Shown here in pieces: positions 1-10,076 of a stretch of 20,717 nucleotides of DNA. Source of the DNA: Bacillota bacterium (GTDB taxonomy: Bacteria; Bacillota; Bacilli; Bacillales; Cytobacillaceae). Position 1 is the first letter of the stretch. The number at the start of each line of letters is the position of its first letter. The stretch covers positions 1 through 20,717 of the forward strand of contig JAUZPT010000009.1 of NCBI GenBank assembly GCA_030705745.1. Reading direction: 5' to 3'. The notes under the pieces were generated by a model. The model saw nothing but the letters and a program-made list of their open reading frames with translations, was not told where the DNA came from and searched no databases. Position numbers and translations under genes: made by a program.

Positions 1-539
1 AGCCGCTTTCCATCCTTGGTCATAATCGATTCCGGATGAAATTGAACACCCTCAATCGGCATTGTCTTATGCCGGATAGCCATGATTTCCCCTTCATTTG
101 TCCATGCAGACACTTCAAAGCATTGTGGCAAGCTTTCTTTTTTCACAATCAACGAATGATATCTGGTTGCCGGAAAAGGATTTTCCATTTCCGAGAAAAT
201 GGTACGGCCATCATGAAGAATTTGTGACGTTTTTCCATGCATAAGCCTTTCAGCTTTCACCACTTCCCCTTGAAATGCTTGAGCGATGGCCTGATGCCCA
301 AGGCAGACGCCAAATATAGGGAGCTTGCCAGCAAAGTGCCGGATGGCATGCAGACTGATTCCAGCTTCATTCGGGCTGCATGGGCCCGGGGAAATCATCA
401 ACATATCCGGTTTTGACGTTTCGATCTCCTCCAGCGTCGTTTGATCATTTCGTTTGATGATTAGTTCCTCGCCAAACTCACCCAAATATTGTACAAGATT
501 GTATGTAAATGAATCGTAATTATCAATCATATAAATCAT
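1..539 (-). CDS. pabA: Aminodeoxychorismate/anthranilate synthase glutaminase subunit PabA (3' end cut by the window)
   Basis: PabA is a class I glutamine amidotransferase that hydrolyses glutamine and passes ammonia to PabB for 4-amino-4-deoxychorismate (folate route); in Bacillus the same protein also serves TrpE. About 179 residues are visible and roughly 15 C-terminal residues are missing compared with the usual ~194. It opens [20 protein letters not shown]. The catalytic triad is present: Cys79 in FGVCLGHQ, then His168 and Glu170 in QFHPES. The oxyanion-loop motif [11 protein letters not shown] lies near residues 50-60. The ATG at 539 falls inside the 3' end of pabB, a 17-base overlap that suggests translational coupling; the ribosome site GGGTGA before it is weak. 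The rest of the folate operon (pabC, folP and others in relatives) would lie beyond the left edge. Identification is firm from motifs and context. Confidence 0.95.
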   Translation of the reverse strand, partial: MIYMIDNYDSFTYNLVQYLGEFGEELIIKRNDQTTLEEIETSKPDMLMISPGPCSPNEAGISLHAIRHFAGKLPIFGVCLGHQAIAQAFQGEVVKAERLMHGKTSQILHDGRTIFSEMENPFPATRYHSLIVKKESLPQCFEVSAWTNEGEIMAIRHKTMPIEGVQFHPESIMTKDGKR

Positions 540-1941
540 GATTTTCACCCATTTCAGCACATTCTTTTGCCTTCCACAACGCTCTTGCCTTCTTTAAAGA
601 TTCCTTGTACTCGTGTTTCGGATTCGAATCAATGACAATTCCCGCACCCGCCTGAACATGAGCCTGGCCGTTTTGGACGAGCATCGTTCTAATCATGATA
701 TTAAGTTCGACATCACCATTGTAGCCAATCCACCCAAGCGAGCCTGTGTAGGGACCTCTTCTTGTAGGTTCGAGCTCTTCGATGATTTCCATCGTCCGTA
801 CCTTCGGAGCACCAGTGATCGTCCCCCCGGGGAAAACAGCATCGATTAAGTCTATTCCCGATTTACCGGTCGCTATCTGTCCTCTTACGTTTGAAACAAT
901 GTGCATGACATGGGAATATTTTTCAATGACCATGAATTCATCAACTTCCACAGTCCCATATTCGCACACCCTCCCGAGGTCATTCCGTTCCAAATCGACA
1001 AGCATGACGTGCTCTGCCCGTTCTTTTTCATTTTCAATCAATTCCTTGGCAAGCGCCTGATCCTCTTCATCATCCCTGCCCCGGGATCTTGTGCCTGCAA
1101 TCGGCCTTGTACTAACTTCGTTCGCTTCTTTTTTAATTAACAATTCTGGGGACCCGCTAACAATCTGAAAAGCAGGTGTATGGAAATAGCCCATATATGG
1201 GGAGGGATTGATTCGTCGAAGCTGCTCATATACATCTAGCGCCGGAACCGTAATTGGTTTCGTCTGCCTTACGGACAGATTAACTTGAAAAACGTCTCCT
1301 TCGGAAATATAATTCTGAACCATTTCAACCGCTTTCCGAAAGTCCGACTCCTCAATTGAAACTTCCTTCTCATCGGGAACACTTATCCTGTTTTGTAGCA
1401 TGTCGGATGGTATGAATGGCTGTGTCCAAAGAGTCTCCCAATGTTTAACTCTCGCTTCGACCTCTTTTTTATCCAATGGATCATAAAGGAAAGAAAGTGA
1501 TAGTTCCTTTTCGTGATGGTCAAATACAAACCATTCATCATGAAAGAAAAAATAAAGTTCAGGAAGCTCTAATACATCCTTGGCGATCTCCGGCAAACGT
1601 TCAATATTCCGCGCGTAGTCATAGCTAATATAGCCTATGGCTCCTCCTCCAAATCCGGCAAATGTGACGTCTTCCTCCACATCAATACCATCTAAATAGT
1701 TTTTTAACACATGAAGCGGATTGCCCTCTACGATTTCAGACAGTCCATTTTTTATATATTCAAGCTGATTTCCTATGCCGATTGCCATTGAAGCCGGCTC
1801 GAACGCGGCGATACTGTAGCGCCCTCCCCTACCACTTTCCAATAGTACATGGTGACGATACGATGAAGATAACTGGCGGTACTGATGGAAAAAATCCATA
1901 TTTGAATAGTTGATTTTTTTTCTAAAAACACACTTCTTCAC
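523..1941 (-). CDS. pabB: Aminodeoxychorismate synthase component I (PabB)
   Basis: PabB aminates chorismate to aminodeoxychorismate, the first step toward p-aminobenzoate and folate, using ammonia from PabA. The 472-residue product has an N-terminal anthranilate-synthase-like domain (about 1-150, with [16 protein letters not shown]) and a chorismate-binding domain (about 200-460). Motifs seen in the second domain are [39 protein letters not shown] and [21 protein letters not shown]. The PIAGT form, with Ala where E. coli PabB has Lys, resembles TrpE; the assignment as PabB rests on overlap with pabA and the position after cysK. I chose GTG at 1941 because AGGAG sits 8 bases upstream, whereas the in-frame GTG at 1950 directly abuts it. 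No clear sigma-A promoter could be picked in 1951-2049. The upstream cysK terminator suggests that the pab operon has its own start. Confidence 0.95.
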   Translation of the reverse strand: MKKCVFRKKINYSNMDFFHQYRQLSSSYRHHVLLESGRGGRYSIAAFEPASMAIGIGNQLEYIKNGLSEIVEGNPLHVLKNYLDGIDVEEDVTFAGFGGGAIGYISYDYARNIERLPEIAKDVLELPELYFFFHDEWFVFDHHEKELSLSFLYDPLDKKEVEARVKHWETLWTQPFIPSDMLQNRISVPDEKEVSIEESDFRKAVEMVQNYISEGDVFQVNLSVRQTKPITVPALDVYEQLRRINPSPYMGYFHTPAFQIVSGSPELLIKKEANEVSTRPIAGTRSRGRDDEEDQALAKELIENEKERAEHVMLVDLERNDLGRVCEYGTVEVDEFMVIEKYSHVMHIVSNVRGQIATGKSGIDLIDAVFPGGTITGAPKVRTMEIIEELEPTRRGPYTGSLGWIGYNGDVELNIMIRTMLVQNGQAHVQAGAGIVIDSNPKHEYKESLKKARALWKAKECAEMGENHDLYD

Positions 1942-2049
1942 GATACACACTCCTAAAACGTGATCTCATACTCATCATACAAGAAGTTGTTATTCTTTTC
2001 ATCGTCAAATTAAGAAAGGCACTGAAGCTGACAACGACATAGCCTTTTT

Positions 2050-2088
2050 AAAAAAAAGAGACATTGACTTAAAGCCAATGTCTCTTTT
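2050..2088 (-). terminator. Intrinsic terminator after cysK
   Basis: On the minus strand a perfect 9-bp stem GAGACATTG/CAATGTCTC (2076-2084 with 2058-2066) is extended by A/T pairs, has a 9-base loop, and is followed by a run of eight T. It lies just past the cysK stop and separates cysK from the pab operon. Confidence 0.93.
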
Positions 2089-2092
2089 GAAT

Positions 2093-3022
2093 TTATTCAG
2101 TTTCAAATTGATAAAGCGGTGTGCTTAAGTAACGTTCCCCATTACTTGGAAGGATTGCTAGCACTTTCTTGCCTTTTCCTAGTTCTTTAGCTACTTTTAA
2201 GGCCGCACTGATGGCCGCACCAGAGGAAATACCTCCTAGAATACCTTCTTCTTTAGCCGCACGGCGGGCAAATTCGAATGCTTCCTCATTTTCCACCAGT
2301 ATGATTTCATCATAAATTTTCGTATCCAATGTTTCAGGAACAAACCCTGCCCCAATTCCCTGAATCTTATGGGGACCCGGTTTCCCGCCCGAAAGCACTG
2401 GAGAGTCCTTCGGTTCAACCGCTACAATCCTAATGCCTGGATAGGCTTCACGCAATACGTGTCCTGCCCCTGAAATCGTACCACCTGTACCGATGCCAGA
2501 AATAAACGCGTCTAGTTGGCCGCCCATTTGTTCGACGATTTCTTTACCGGTGGTTTTTTTATGGATTTCCGGATTTGCCTCATTTTTAAATTGCTGCGGC
2601 ATATAGTAACCATGTTCTTTCGATAGTTCCTCCGCCCGACGAATCGCTCCGTTCATTCCTTCGGGCCCGGGAGTTAAAACAAGATCAGCCCCGTAAGCAC
2701 GCAATAAATTTCGACGCTCCATGCTCATTGTATCAGGCATGACAAGTATTGACTTGTAGCCTTTTGCAGCAGCAATCATCGCTAATCCAATGCCAGTATT
2801 TCCACTTGTCGGCTCAATGATTGTATCACCTTTTTTCAACTCGCCTTTTTCCTCTGCAGCTTCAATCATCGATAATGCAATGCGATCCTTTACACTGCTT
2901 CCAGGGTTCATATACTCCAGTTTGAGATAAACCTCTGCGCTGTTTTCCTCAACTAAGCGATTTAATTTAACAATTGGTGTTTGGCCGACTAATTCAGCCA
3001 CTGAATTTGCAACACGTACCAT
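2093..3022 (-). CDS. cysK: Cysteine synthase (O-acetylserine sulfhydrylase A)
   Basis: CysK is a cytosolic PLP enzyme that makes cysteine from O-acetylserine and sulfide; in Bacillus it also binds the repressor CymR and acts as the cysteine sensor. The 309-residue product shows the PLP lysine Lys45 in PGSSVKDR, the substrate loop [10 protein letters not shown] (about 70-79), the phosphate loop [12 protein letters not shown] (about 175-186) and the C-terminal serine region GISSGAA. Its length is typical for the family. The ATG at 3022 is preferred over the GTG at 3031 because AGAGGTG precedes it by 6 bases and the N-terminus then reads [11 protein letters not shown], as in relatives. It is monocistronic: its own promoter lies upstream, a strong terminator downstream, and a terminator isolates it from yacD. 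A palindrome over the promoter hints at repressor control. Certainty is high. Confidence 0.97.
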   Translation of the reverse strand: MVRVANSVAELVGQTPIVKLNRLVEENSAEVYLKLEYMNPGSSVKDRIALSMIEAAEEKGELKKGDTIIEPTSGNTGIGLAMIAAAKGYKSILVMPDTMSMERRNLLRAYGADLVLTPGPEGMNGAIRRAEELSKEHGYYMPQQFKNEANPEIHKKTTGKEIVEQMGGQLDAFISGIGTGGTISGAGHVLREAYPGIRIVAVEPKDSPVLSGGKPGPHKIQGIGAGFVPETLDTKIYDEIILVENEEAFEFARRAAKEEGILGGISSGAAISAALKVAKELGKGKKVLAILPSNGERYLSTPLYQFETE

Positions 3023-3049
3023 TGCCGACACCTCTTATTCCGAGTATTT

Positions 3050-3095
3050 TAATTGGTTTTATTAAAATTTACCAATTACCAAGCCCTTTTGTCAA
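3050..3095 (-). promoter_or_regulatory. cysK sigma-A promoter with overlapping inverted repeat (candidate CymR-type operator)
   Basis: Minus strand: -35 TTGACA (3090-3095), 18-base spacer, -10 TAAATT (3066-3071). An exact 8-bp inverted repeat TAATTGGT/ACCAATTA (3071-3078 with 3050-3057, 13 bases between) covers the -10 and the predicted start point. Position and symmetry fit a repressor site. CymR control of cysteine genes in Bacillus is known, but assigning CymR here is inference. Confidence 0.6.
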
Positions 3096-3167
3096 TCTAT
3101 TTGCCCAGCTTTTTCGGTCTTACTTCATAAATTAATACTTTTGCCTAATTCCCAATTTTTATAAAAG

Positions 3168-3190
3168 AAAAAACATAGAACATGTCTATG
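3168..3190 (-). terminator. Intrinsic terminator after yacD
   Basis: Minus strand: 6-bp stem CATAGA/TCTATG (3185-3190 with 3174-3179), 5-base loop, followed by six T (3168-3173). The stem is short, but it begins 6 bases past the yacD stop and ends the coaX-hslO-yacD unit. Confidence 0.7.
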
Positions 3191-3196
3191 CCTTTC

Positions 3197-4093
3197 CTAA
3201 TTGTCCTTTTTGTTTCCATAAAACCAATTAACTTTTGCTTCATCCCAAAAGGTTCTTGCCGTAACAGGAGTTTTCATTTGATCCAGTGCAATTTGGCGCC
3301 TAATCTGATTTTTCACATCCTGATAAGAATAGGTTTGGCCCTTCACTTTATCTTGAAGCAGAATAATGGCATAGCCCTGATCCGTTTTGATCGGTTTACT
3401 CCATTGTCCTTTTTTTAATTTTTTCGCTTCCTTAATATATTGCGCTGGATAACGCTCATCTTCGTCACTTACAAAACCAATATCTCCACCGAGATTGGAT
3501 GAAAATTCGTCAATAGAGCGTTCCATTGCCAATGCTCTAAAGCTTGATCCGCCTGACAATTCCTTAACGGCCTTCTTTGCTTCGGCCATTGAATTTACGA
3601 CAATATGAGATAGGTGAAAGGATTCAGGTATGTTAAAAAGACTTTTATTTCGATCGTAGTAGGTTTTTATTTCCTTGTTTGATACGACGACATCCTTTGT
3701 CAAAATGTCATCAAGCAACAAATTAGATTTGATTTGTTGCCTCCATTTTTTTTGATCCGCTGGCTTGTCTTTGCCGTTGGAAGTGTACATCATTTGGTTC
3801 ATTCTTAATTCTTGGTCAATTTCCTTTTTGGGGATACTAATTTTATACTTGTCAGCCATTTGTTCAATTACTTTTTGGTCAATCATATCTCTTAAGACAT
3901 CCTGACCATATCTTTCTTCCAGCTCATTTAACCACGATTGCCTTGAAATGGAGTCATTTCCAATCGTAGCGACCTCTTCCCCGCTAACTCCCGACCCACT
4001 GACTCCCACTGATTTTGAAAAGAAAATAACAGCAGTGATACAATTCAGCAGGATAAGCCCGGCAATTACAAGCCAAAGCTGCTTTGGTTTCAC
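3197..4093 (-). CDS. yacD: Membrane-anchored parvulin-type peptidyl-prolyl isomerase (PrsA-like YacD)
   Basis: This is a probable extracytoplasmic foldase related to PrsA, acting on exported proteins outside the membrane. The 298-residue product has an N-terminal membrane anchor (about residues 6-25, LWLVIAGLILLNCITAVIFF), a SurA/PrsA-like N-domain (about 35-155) and a PpiC parvulin domain (about 159-248, with FHLSHIVV, GGDIGFV, GQWSKPIKTDQGYAII). No lipobox is present: the cysteine in the anchor is preceded by LLN, so it is probably a membrane protein and not a lipoprotein. I chose GTG at 4093 (MKPKQLWL) because GGGGGA lies 7 bases upstream; the ATG at 4108 has no ribosome site. The gene follows hslO by 24 bases and is the last gene before a terminator. 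Its exact substrate is unknown. Confidence 0.88.
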   Translation of the reverse strand: MKPKQLWLVIAGLILLNCITAVIFFSKSVGVSGSGVSGEEVATIGNDSISRQSWLNELEERYGQDVLRDMIDQKVIEQMADKYKISIPKKEIDQELRMNQMMYTSNGKDKPADQKKWRQQIKSNLLLDDILTKDVVVSNKEIKTYYDRNKSLFNIPESFHLSHIVVNSMAEAKKAVKELSGGSSFRALAMERSIDEFSSNLGGDIGFVSDEDERYPAQYIKEAKKLKKGQWSKPIKTDQGYAIILLQDKVKGQTYSYQDVKNQIRRQIALDQMKTPVTARTFWDEAKVNWFYGNKKDN

Positions 4094-4117
4094 CTTAATT
4101 TCCCCCATAATAACAAA

Positions 4118-4996
4118 TTATTTCGATTTGCTAACCAATTCTTCCAACTCTTCTTTAGAAAAATGGTATTTTTCGTTGCAGAAGTGGCAATGTGCTTCGG
4201 CCATTCCATCCTCTATGATCATATCGTTGATTTCTTCGCTTCCCAAGCTGACAATGGCACTGGCGAAACGTTCTTTTGAACAATTGCATTCAAATTGAAC
4301 AGGCATTTTTTCAAGAATGTTCACATTTCCTTTTCCAAAAAGCTCTTCCAAAATTTCTTCTGGTGTTAAGCCTTTCTCGATCAAACGAGAAATCGGTTCA
4401 ATCGTTTTTAAACGTTCCTCGATTTTCGTTATCGTTTCATCTTCAGTTCCCGGCATTAATTGAAATATAAACCCTCCAGCCGCAAGAATGGAATCGTCAG
4501 GATTCACTAACACGCCGACACCAACCGAGGAAGGAACTTGTTCAGAGGTAGCGAAATAATACGTGAAGTCCTCTCCCAACTCTCCAGAAACCAATGGTAC
4601 CTGTCCTGTAAAAAAGTCACGAAGACCAATATCCTTCACTACTGACAATGTTCCTGTTGTACCGACCGCTCTCTGAACATCCAATTTACCTTGTGCGTTT
4701 GCTTCAAAATCAACGTGAGGATTAGCCACATACCCGCGTACTTCTCCCCTTGCATTACTATCTACAAGGATCACTCCGAGAGGGCCTCCTCCTTCAACTT
4801 TTATCGTCAATTTGTCGTCGCCCTTTAACATGGCACCCATCATCGCTCCTGCAGTCATGGCCCTGCCTAGTGCAGCGGATGCTGTTCTCCATGTTTGATG
4901 TCGACGCTGAGCTTCCGATACCATTTCCGTACTCCTGACAGCAAACGCTCGAATCTGTCCATTGTATGCAAGTGCTTTTACTAAATAATCATTCAT
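4118..4996 (-). CDS. hslO: Redox-regulated chaperone Hsp33
   Basis: Hsp33 is a cytosolic holdase activated by oxidation and heat: zinc-binding cysteines form disulfides, the linker unfolds and substrate binding is exposed. The 292-residue length is standard. The C-terminal redox switch is intact, with Cys237 and Cys239 (ECNC), then 30 residues, then Cys270 and Cys273 (CHFC). The N-terminal domain carries family motifs [17 protein letters not shown] and the glycine-rich [15 protein letters not shown] lies 11 bases before the ATG, a slightly long spacing, and only 18 bases separate it from the coaX stop, so the two are surely cotranscribed. Pairing with a parvulin foldase suggests a small protein-quality group, although coaX upstream is metabolic. 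Identification is firm. Confidence 0.97.
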   Translation of the reverse strand: MNDYLVKALAYNGQIRAFAVRSTEMVSEAQRRHQTWRTASAALGRAMTAGAMMGAMLKGDDKLTIKVEGGGPLGVILVDSNARGEVRGYVANPHVDFEANAQGKLDVQRAVGTTGTLSVVKDIGLRDFFTGQVPLVSGELGEDFTYYFATSEQVPSSVGVGVLVNPDDSILAAGGFIFQLMPGTEDETITKIEERLKTIEPISRLIEKGLTPEEILEELFGKGNVNILEKMPVQFECNCSKERFASAIVSLGSEEINDMIIEDGMAEAHCHFCNEKYHFSKEELEELVSKSK

Positions 4997-5014
4997 ATAT
5001 GCTAAAACTCCTTT

Positions 5015-5800
5015 CTAGCTGTTCGTTTTTAGCGTATCCATATTTCGTTTATAGATAAGCTGAAGACCCTTTAAAGTTAAAAAAGGATCAACGATATCGA
5101 TGATGTTCGATTCCTGGGCGATTAATGATGACAATCCTCCAGTGGCAATGACGGTAGGCATTTGCGCACTTTGATCCATCATTCGTTTGACAATCCCTTC
5201 GACCTGTCCAACATATCCATACAGAATTCCCGCTTGCATGGCTGCAACGGTGTTTTTTCCGACAACGCCATCCGGCCTTGCAATTTCAATCCTCGGCAGC
5301 TTGGCCGCCTTCGAATAGAGGGCTTCTGTAGAAATATTAATCCCAGGGGCTATCGCACCACCCATATATTGTCGATGTTCATTTATATAACAGTATGTTG
5401 TAGCTGTTCCAAAATCGACAATGATCAAGGGGCTTCCATATTCATGAATTGCCGCAACAGCGTTCACAATTCTGTCGGCACCCACTTCTCTCGGATTTTC
5501 ATACTTTATGTCCAAGCCCGTTTTTATTCCCGGTCCTACGACCAACGGCTTTACATGGAAATATTTTCGGCACATCCGTTCAAGCGCAAACATAATTGGA
5601 GGAACAACGGAAGAAATGATAATGCCGTCAATATTTGATAAAGAAAGGCCTGCATGATCAAATAGTGAATTCACTATCATTCCATATTCATCTTCGGTCC
5701 GATTCCGATTCGTTTCGATTCTCCAATGATGGGTAAGTTCTTCACCTTTATAAACACCCAGCACAATATTTGTATTACCTACGTCAAATACAAAGATCAC
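5015..5800 (-). CDS. coaX: Type III pantothenate kinase
   Basis: CoaX phosphorylates pantothenate, the first committed step of coenzyme A synthesis; the type III enzyme needs a monovalent cation and is not feedback-inhibited by CoA. The 261-residue product has the ASKHA fold motifs: phosphate-1 FDVGNTN (Asp6), the pantothenate and dimer region [22 protein letters not shown], phosphate-2 [11 protein letters not shown], and GGAIAPGI. I chose GTG at 5800 because GGTGAT, complementary to the 16S 3' end, precedes it at good spacing; the longer ORF would add four residues (MVIR) not expected in the family. It heads coaX-hslO-yacD and has its own promoter, which overlaps the ftsH terminator. Confidence 0.96.
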   Translation of the reverse strand: MIFVFDVGNTNIVLGVYKGEELTHHWRIETNRNRTEDEYGMIVNSLFDHAGLSLSNIDGIIISSVVPPIMFALERMCRKYFHVKPLVVGPGIKTGLDIKYENPREVGADRIVNAVAAIHEYGSPLIIVDFGTATTYCYINEHRQYMGGAIAPGINISTEALYSKAAKLPRIEIARPDGVVGKNTVAAMQAGILYGYVGQVEGIVKRMMDQSAQMPTVIATGGLSSLIAQESNIIDIVDPFLTLKGLQLIYKRNMDTLKTNS

Positions 5801-5845
5801 TCTTATCACCACTTAGAAGATTTTTCATTTCCATTCAATGCAAAC

Positions 5846-5874
5846 ATCATATCATAATTGAAAATTATCGTAAA
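5846..5874 (-). promoter_or_regulatory. Candidate sigma-A promoter for coaX-hslO-yacD
   Basis: Minus strand: -35 TTTACG (5869-5874), 17-base spacer, -10 TATGAT (5846-5851). The -35 shares bases with the T-run of the ftsH terminator. A second TATGAT at 5851-5856 has spacing that is too short. Confidence 0.55.
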
Positions 5875-5904
5875 AAAAGAGCGCCGTTAAAGCACTCTTT
5901 TTTT
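5872..5904 (-). terminator. Intrinsic terminator after ftsH
   Basis: Minus strand: stem GAGTGC/GCGCTC with one G-U pair, extended by a long A-run pairing with a T-run, 7-base loop, seven T at the end. It starts 5 bases past the ftsH stop. The A-tract on the other side makes it symmetrical, but no plus-strand gene needs it. Confidence 0.9.
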
Positions 5905-5909
5905 CATTC

Positions 5910-7916
5910 TTATAATTTCGGTTCGTCCGAAGATGAATCATCCGAAGTTGCAGGTGGAACCTCGTCGGAATTTTGCATTTCCGGCTTAACCTGTTCCACA
6001 CGCTCAGTTTCTTCCTTTTTCGTACTGATAGTAACCTTCACGTCATCTGCTTTGGTTAAAGTAGACGTAGGTTTAGGTCCTTCACCAGTGCGAACAGGCA
6101 ATTTCCCATTATCCACAAGATGCTTAATCTGATCGGCATCCAGTGTTTCCACTTCAAGGAGCGTAGTAGCAATCAAGTCCAGTTTATCGCGGTTTTCAGT
6201 GAGAATTTTTCTAGCACGCTCATAGCTTTCCTTGATGAAACTTTGGATTTCAAGATCGATTTCATAAGCAATCTTTTCGGAATAATTTTGTTCATTGTTG
6301 ATATCTCTGCCAAGGAATACCTGTCCTTGGGCTTGGCCGAACTGCATAGGCCCAAGCTTATCGCTCATCCCGTATTCAGTGACCATCTTGCGGGCAATAC
6401 CTGTCGCACGCTGGAAGTCATTGTGCGCACCTGTACTCACTTCACCGAAAACAATCTCCTCGGCAACACGGCCGCCAAGCAACCCGACAATTTTATCAAG
6501 GAGCTCAGGCTTTGTCATGAAATAGCGGTCTTCTCTCGGTAGCATGACGGCATAACCGCCAGCCTGGCCGCGAGGAACGATCGTAACTTTGTGCACCATA
6601 TCAGCTTCGTCCAGAACGAGGCCGATAACCGTATGCCCCGCTTCATGGAAAGCAACGATATTGCGTTCTTTTTTGGAAATGACACGGCTCTTTTTCGCAG
6701 GGCCGGCAATGACACGATCAGTCGCTTCATCTATGTCTTCCATTTCAATCAATTTTTTATTTGTGCGAGCTGCCACGAGTGCTGCTTCGTTCAGTAAATT
6801 TTCCAAATCGGCACCGGAGAATCCTGGTGTCCGCATTGCAATGCTCTTCAAGTTAACAGTTGGGTCAAGCGGCTTGTTGCGTGAATGTACCTGAAGCACC
6901 GCTTCACGCCCTTTTACATCTGGGCGGTCAACCGTAATTTGACGGTCAAAACGGCCCGGACGAAGCAATGCAGGATCTAAAATATCCGGACGGTTAGTTG
7001 CAGCAACGATGATAATTCCTTCGTTCGCTCCGAATCCATCCATTTCAACAAGCAATTGATTCAGTGTTTGCTCGCGCTCATCATGACCTCCGCCTAAACC
7101 TGCGCCACGTTGACGGCCTACCGCATCAATTTCATCAATGAAGATGATGCACGGTGCATTTTTCTTCGCAGTTTCAAATAAATCACGAACGCGTGAAGCT
7201 CCGACACCGACAAACATTTCAACAAAATCGGATCCGCTGATTGAGAAGAACGGAACGCCTGCTTCACCTGCAACTGCACGGGCAAGCAATGTCTTACCTG
7301 TACCCGGAGGCCCTACTAGCAACACCCCTTTAGGTATGCGTGCTCCAAGTTCGGCAAACTTACGAGGATCCTTCAAAAATTCGACTACTTCTACCAATTC
7401 TTGCTTTTCTTCATCTGCACCTGCCACATCTCTAAAACGAACTTTTTTCTTATCTTCGTTATAAAGCTTGGCTTTGCTTTTACCAAAATTCATCACTCGG
7501 CTGCCGCCGCCTTGAGCCTGGTTTAACAAGAAGAAGAATAAAATAAAAATAATCACAAATGGAATAATTGACGTAAAGAACGTCACCCAGCCGCTCGTTT
7601 CCTTCGCAGGCATAATTTCCACCTTTGTAGTAGGAACAGCTTTTTCAATGCGATCAAGCATTTTTTCGTTATTCGGCATATATGTCAGAAAATACTTATC
7701 CTTCGAATAGCTATTCAGCTTTCCGCGGATTTCATATACACCCCGATCAGGCTGCAGGGAAATTGATTTGACTTCCCCTTTTTCCATGTGAGAAACAAAT
7801 TCACTATAGGATATATGATCGGTTGGCGCATTGCTTCCATTAAAGAAACTGACGACACCAATAATGACTAAAAATATCAATAAATAAAAGATGGTATTAC
7901 GGAAAATTCGATTCAT
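5910..7916 (-). CDS. ftsH: ATP-dependent membrane zinc metalloprotease FtsH
   Basis: FtsH is a hexameric membrane AAA+ protease that removes misfolded membrane proteins and regulators; in Bacillus it is needed for normal sporulation and stress survival. The 668-residue product has TM1 (about 8-25), an extracytoplasmic domain, TM2 (about 113-131), then the AAA domain: Walker A GPPGTGKT (202-209), Walker B IIFIDEID (257-264), second region of homology with arginine fingers Arg319 and Arg322. The protease domain has zinc motif HEAGH (His424, His428, catalytic Glu425) and third ligand Asp500. The tail after about residue 605 is acidic and Ser/Thr-rich, and the protein is somewhat longer than the B. 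subtilis one (about 637). GGAGG lies 6 bases before the ATG. It has its own promoter and terminator, though read-through from hpt is possible. Confidence 0.98.
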   Translation of the reverse strand: MNRIFRNTIFYLLIFLVIIGVVSFFNGSNAPTDHISYSEFVSHMEKGEVKSISLQPDRGVYEIRGKLNSYSKDKYFLTYMPNNEKMLDRIEKAVPTTKVEIMPAKETSGWVTFFTSIIPFVIIFILFFFLLNQAQGGGSRVMNFGKSKAKLYNEDKKKVRFRDVAGADEEKQELVEVVEFLKDPRKFAELGARIPKGVLLVGPPGTGKTLLARAVAGEAGVPFFSISGSDFVEMFVGVGASRVRDLFETAKKNAPCIIFIDEIDAVGRQRGAGLGGGHDEREQTLNQLLVEMDGFGANEGIIIVAATNRPDILDPALLRPGRFDRQITVDRPDVKGREAVLQVHSRNKPLDPTVNLKSIAMRTPGFSGADLENLLNEAALVAARTNKKLIEMEDIDEATDRVIAGPAKKSRVISKKERNIVAFHEAGHTVIGLVLDEADMVHKVTIVPRGQAGGYAVMLPREDRYFMTKPELLDKIVGLLGGRVAEEIVFGEVSTGAHNDFQRATGIARKMVTEYGMSDKLGPMQFGQAQGQVFLGRDINNEQNYSEKIAYEIDLEIQSFIKESYERARKILTENRDKLDLIATTLLEVETLDADQIKHLVDNGKLPVRTGEGPKPTSTLTKADDVKVTISTKKEETERVEQVKPEMQNSDEVPPATSDDSSSDEPKL

Positions 7917-7947
7917 TCCTTACCTCCTCCCACGGTCAACAAACTAT

Positions 7948-7977
7948 ATTAAATAGTATCATAGAAAATCATGCCAA
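7948..7977 (-). promoter_or_regulatory. Candidate sigma-A promoter for ftsH
   Basis: Minus strand: -35 TTGGCA (7972-7977), 18-base spacer, -10 TTTAAT (7948-7953). An alternative is TTGAAT with TACTAT. A small inverted repeat AATTC/GAATT (7976-7988) overlaps the -35. In B. subtilis a TilS-HprT complex is reported to activate ftsH, so a regulatory site here would fit, but none can be proved from sequence. No terminator is visible after hpt. Confidence 0.45.
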
Positions 7978-8048
7978 TTCAAGGAATTACACTTTTGAAA
8001 CAAAGGTTGCAGGTTTTAACTTGAAACCGTATTCTTATTAGGATTTAC

Positions 8049-8597
8049 TTAATTACTATTTGTATAAACTTCCGGTTTTAAAACACCAATATATGGCAAA
8101 TTGCGGTATTTTTCAATATAATCCAAACCGTAACCCACTACAAATGCATCAGGTACAATGAAACCTACGTAATCGGCTTGAATATCGCTCTTTCTTCCTG
8201 TAGGCTTATCCAGCAGAGTGACAATCTTTATCGATTTTGCTTTACGGTATTTAAATAAGTCATACAGATAACTCAGTGTTAAGCCACTGTCAATAATGTC
8301 CTCAATAATAAGAATGTCTCTTCCTTCAACAGATGTATCCAAATCTTTGAGGATTTTGACTTCGCCAGAAGAAACCGTTGAATGTCCGTAGCTAGAAACA
8401 TCCATAAAGTCCATTTCCAGATAGCAGTCCATACGCTTTAATAAATCGCCCATAAAAGGCATAGCACCTTTTAAAACACCAATTGCCAAAGGAAAGCTTT
8501 CTTTGTAATCTTCTGTCAGCTGACCTGCTAATTCTTTAATTTTGCCTTGTATCTCCTCTTCTGAAATTAATACTTTTTCAATATCATCTTTCATCAT
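8049..8597 (-). CDS. hpt: Hypoxanthine-guanine phosphoribosyltransferase
   Basis: This enzyme (also called hprT) converts hypoxanthine or guanine plus PRPP to IMP or GMP in purine salvage; it is essential or nearly so in Bacillus and is inhibited by (p)ppGpp. The 182-residue product is full length. The PRPP-binding signature is [17 protein letters not shown] (about 95-111). The flexible loop [16 protein letters not shown] (about 65-80) covers the active site, and [16 protein letters not shown] contributes to base recognition. GGGGG lies 8 bases before the first of two adjacent ATG codons. The start overlaps the 3' end of tilS by 14 bases, indicating coupled translation. No terminator follows, so transcripts could run into ftsH. 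Confidence 0.98.
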   Translation of the reverse strand: MMKDDIEKVLISEEEIQGKIKELAGQLTEDYKESFPLAIGVLKGAMPFMGDLLKRMDCYLEMDFMDVSSYGHSTVSSGEVKILKDLDTSVEGRDILIIEDIIDSGLTLSYLYDLFKYRKAKSIKIVTLLDKPTGRKSDIQADYVGFIVPDAFVVGYGLDYIEKYRNLPYIGVLKPEVYTNSN

Positions 8598-10005
8598 TGC
8601 GTGTGCCCCCTAGAAGATTTTCACTTTTATATGTGAGTAAAATATAACTTTCAGCCGATTGATGAAAACCCTCACAAGCTGATTTTTTCAAATCCGGCAG
8701 CCATAAAATCTCGCCTTTCCCATCGGTTACGACAGGCCAGCCGTCCCGTTCCTGCAAGGGGATTTTTTTGTCTATAAAGATATCCTTGATTTTCTTTGAT
8801 CCGGACATTCCTTTTAATGACATTTTGTCTCCCACATTCCTGGTGCGGATGATTAATGGAAATTCAAGACTGTTTAAATCAAAAAATGCGTGATGCTCAT
8901 TTCTTCCTGGTAAAAAATGATCGATATATTCCAATGTTATGCTTCCGCCATTCGGCAATCGGACTGTACAAGGTTCCTTCAACTCCATCCTATATTCTTG
9001 ATGAGCATTCTCCTCGAAATGAAAATGGCATTGCCCATAGGATCGGACTACTTGTAATCGATTAGGAAAACTAAGCTTTCCAGAAGGATTCGGACTGCGA
9101 ATTAAGGAATAAACTTGATCAATATGTATAGCTGAAAGCGAAGTTGGCCTTTCATCGTAAAGATAGTTTAATATTAGTTGAATCCCTCTCCTTTGTAAAG
9201 GCATTGGCATCGCAAGGAATGCAGAGATATCCATGGAAATTTGACCCTTGATGCGTTTAGTCAATACTATATTCAATCTTTGTGCTGTTAATTCATGCAA
9301 AAAGCTTTCATCGCTATACAGATCTTCACTAAAGCGTTGAAATTGTTCATGTACTTGTCGATTTTCAGATTTTAGAAACGGCAATACTTCCAAGCGAAAC
9401 CGATTGCGGCTGTAAATTTTTTTTTCGTTGCTTGGATCCCGCCTTGGATGCAAATTGTACTTAATACAATATTCTTCAATCTCATCCTTAGTCATACTCA
9501 AAAAAGGACGGATAATACTTCCTTTGTGAAAAGGGCGTAAAAAAGGAATGCCTGCTCTCGCATTACCTGTGCTCCCTCTCGTCATCCTCATCAACATCGT
9601 TTCAATTTGATCATCCCCGTGATGGCCAAGGGCGAGAAAAGGAAACCTGTATCGCTCCATGATTTCTTGATAAAACGTAAACCTTGCTTCTCTTGCCGCT
9701 ACTTGAGAACTTTTCCCTGTTTCAGTCATCAATTTAGGAACATTAACTCGTGTCATTTCAAACACTATGTCCTTTTCCGCACAAAAACCCTTTACAAACA
9801 TTGCATCCGCAAACGATTCTTCCCCGCGAAACATATGGTCGACATGGGCCGCTACAAGTGAAAGGTTCCTCGTTTCACTTTCTTTCCATAAATAATGAAG
9901 TAAAGAAAGTGAGTCTGGACCTCCCGACACTCCAACAACGATCTTTTTGTTTTTTAAAGAAAAGGAGTGTCGGTTCATTATGGCTTCCACTTTTTCTTCA
10001 AACAT
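8584..10005 (-). CDS. tilS: tRNA(Ile)-lysidine synthase
   Basis: TilS uses ATP and lysine to modify C34 of tRNA-Ile(CAU) to lysidine, so that it reads AUA and is charged with isoleucine; it is essential. The 473-residue product has the N-type ATP-pyrophosphatase P-loop SGGPDS (27-32), the [10 protein letters not shown] and [15 protein letters not shown] motifs, the domain ending about residue 200, and C-terminal substrate-binding domains with [36 protein letters not shown] at 10005 is preferred to the GTG at 10011 because AAGGA lies 9 bases upstream. The 3' end overlaps hpt by 14 bases. A candidate promoter lies in the gap after yabT. Relatives show the same tilS-hpt-ftsH order. Confidence 0.97.
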   Translation of the reverse strand: MFEEKVEAIMNRHSFSLKNKKIVVGVSGGPDSLSLLHYLWKESETRNLSLVAAHVDHMFRGEESFADAMFVKGFCAEKDIVFEMTRVNVPKLMTETGKSSQVAAREARFTFYQEIMERYRFPFLALGHHGDDQIETMLMRMTRGSTGNARAGIPFLRPFHKGSIIRPFLSMTKDEIEEYCIKYNLHPRRDPSNEKKIYSRNRFRLEVLPFLKSENRQVHEQFQRFSEDLYSDESFLHELTAQRLNIVLTKRIKGQISMDISAFLAMPMPLQRRGIQLILNYLYDERPTSLSAIHIDQVYSLIRSPNPSGKLSFPNRLQVVRSYGQCHFHFEENAHQEYRMELKEPCTVRLPNGGSITLEYIDHFLPGRNEHHAFFDLNSLEFPLIIRTRNVGDKMSLKGMSGSKKIKDIFIDKKIPLQERDGWPVVTDGKGEILWLPDLKKSACEGFHQSAESYILLTYKSENLLGGTRNDER

Positions 10006-10076
10006 CTTCACTCTTCCTTACTGGATACATTAGTTATTCTTCAAATTCGTTAACTAATCGGTACCATTTTTTATAC

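Noticed and set aside
1951..2049. Sigma-A promoter for pabB-pabA
   Set aside because: TTGACG and TATGAT are present but 23 bases apart, and other pairings are poor; not supported enough to list.
3023..3170. T-box or S-box riboswitch upstream of cysK
   Set aside because: Leader too short, and no T-box consensus or S-box core is visible; a DNA operator fits better.
4024..4083. Possible lipobox in YacD, which would make it a PrsA-like lipoprotein
   Set aside because: The residues before the cysteine are LLN; a lipobox needs a small residue at -1, so it is read as a plain membrane anchor.
5162..5638. Plus-strand ORF of 158 codons within coaX
   Set aside because: Entirely antisense to a clear CoaX; no recognisable motif or start signal.
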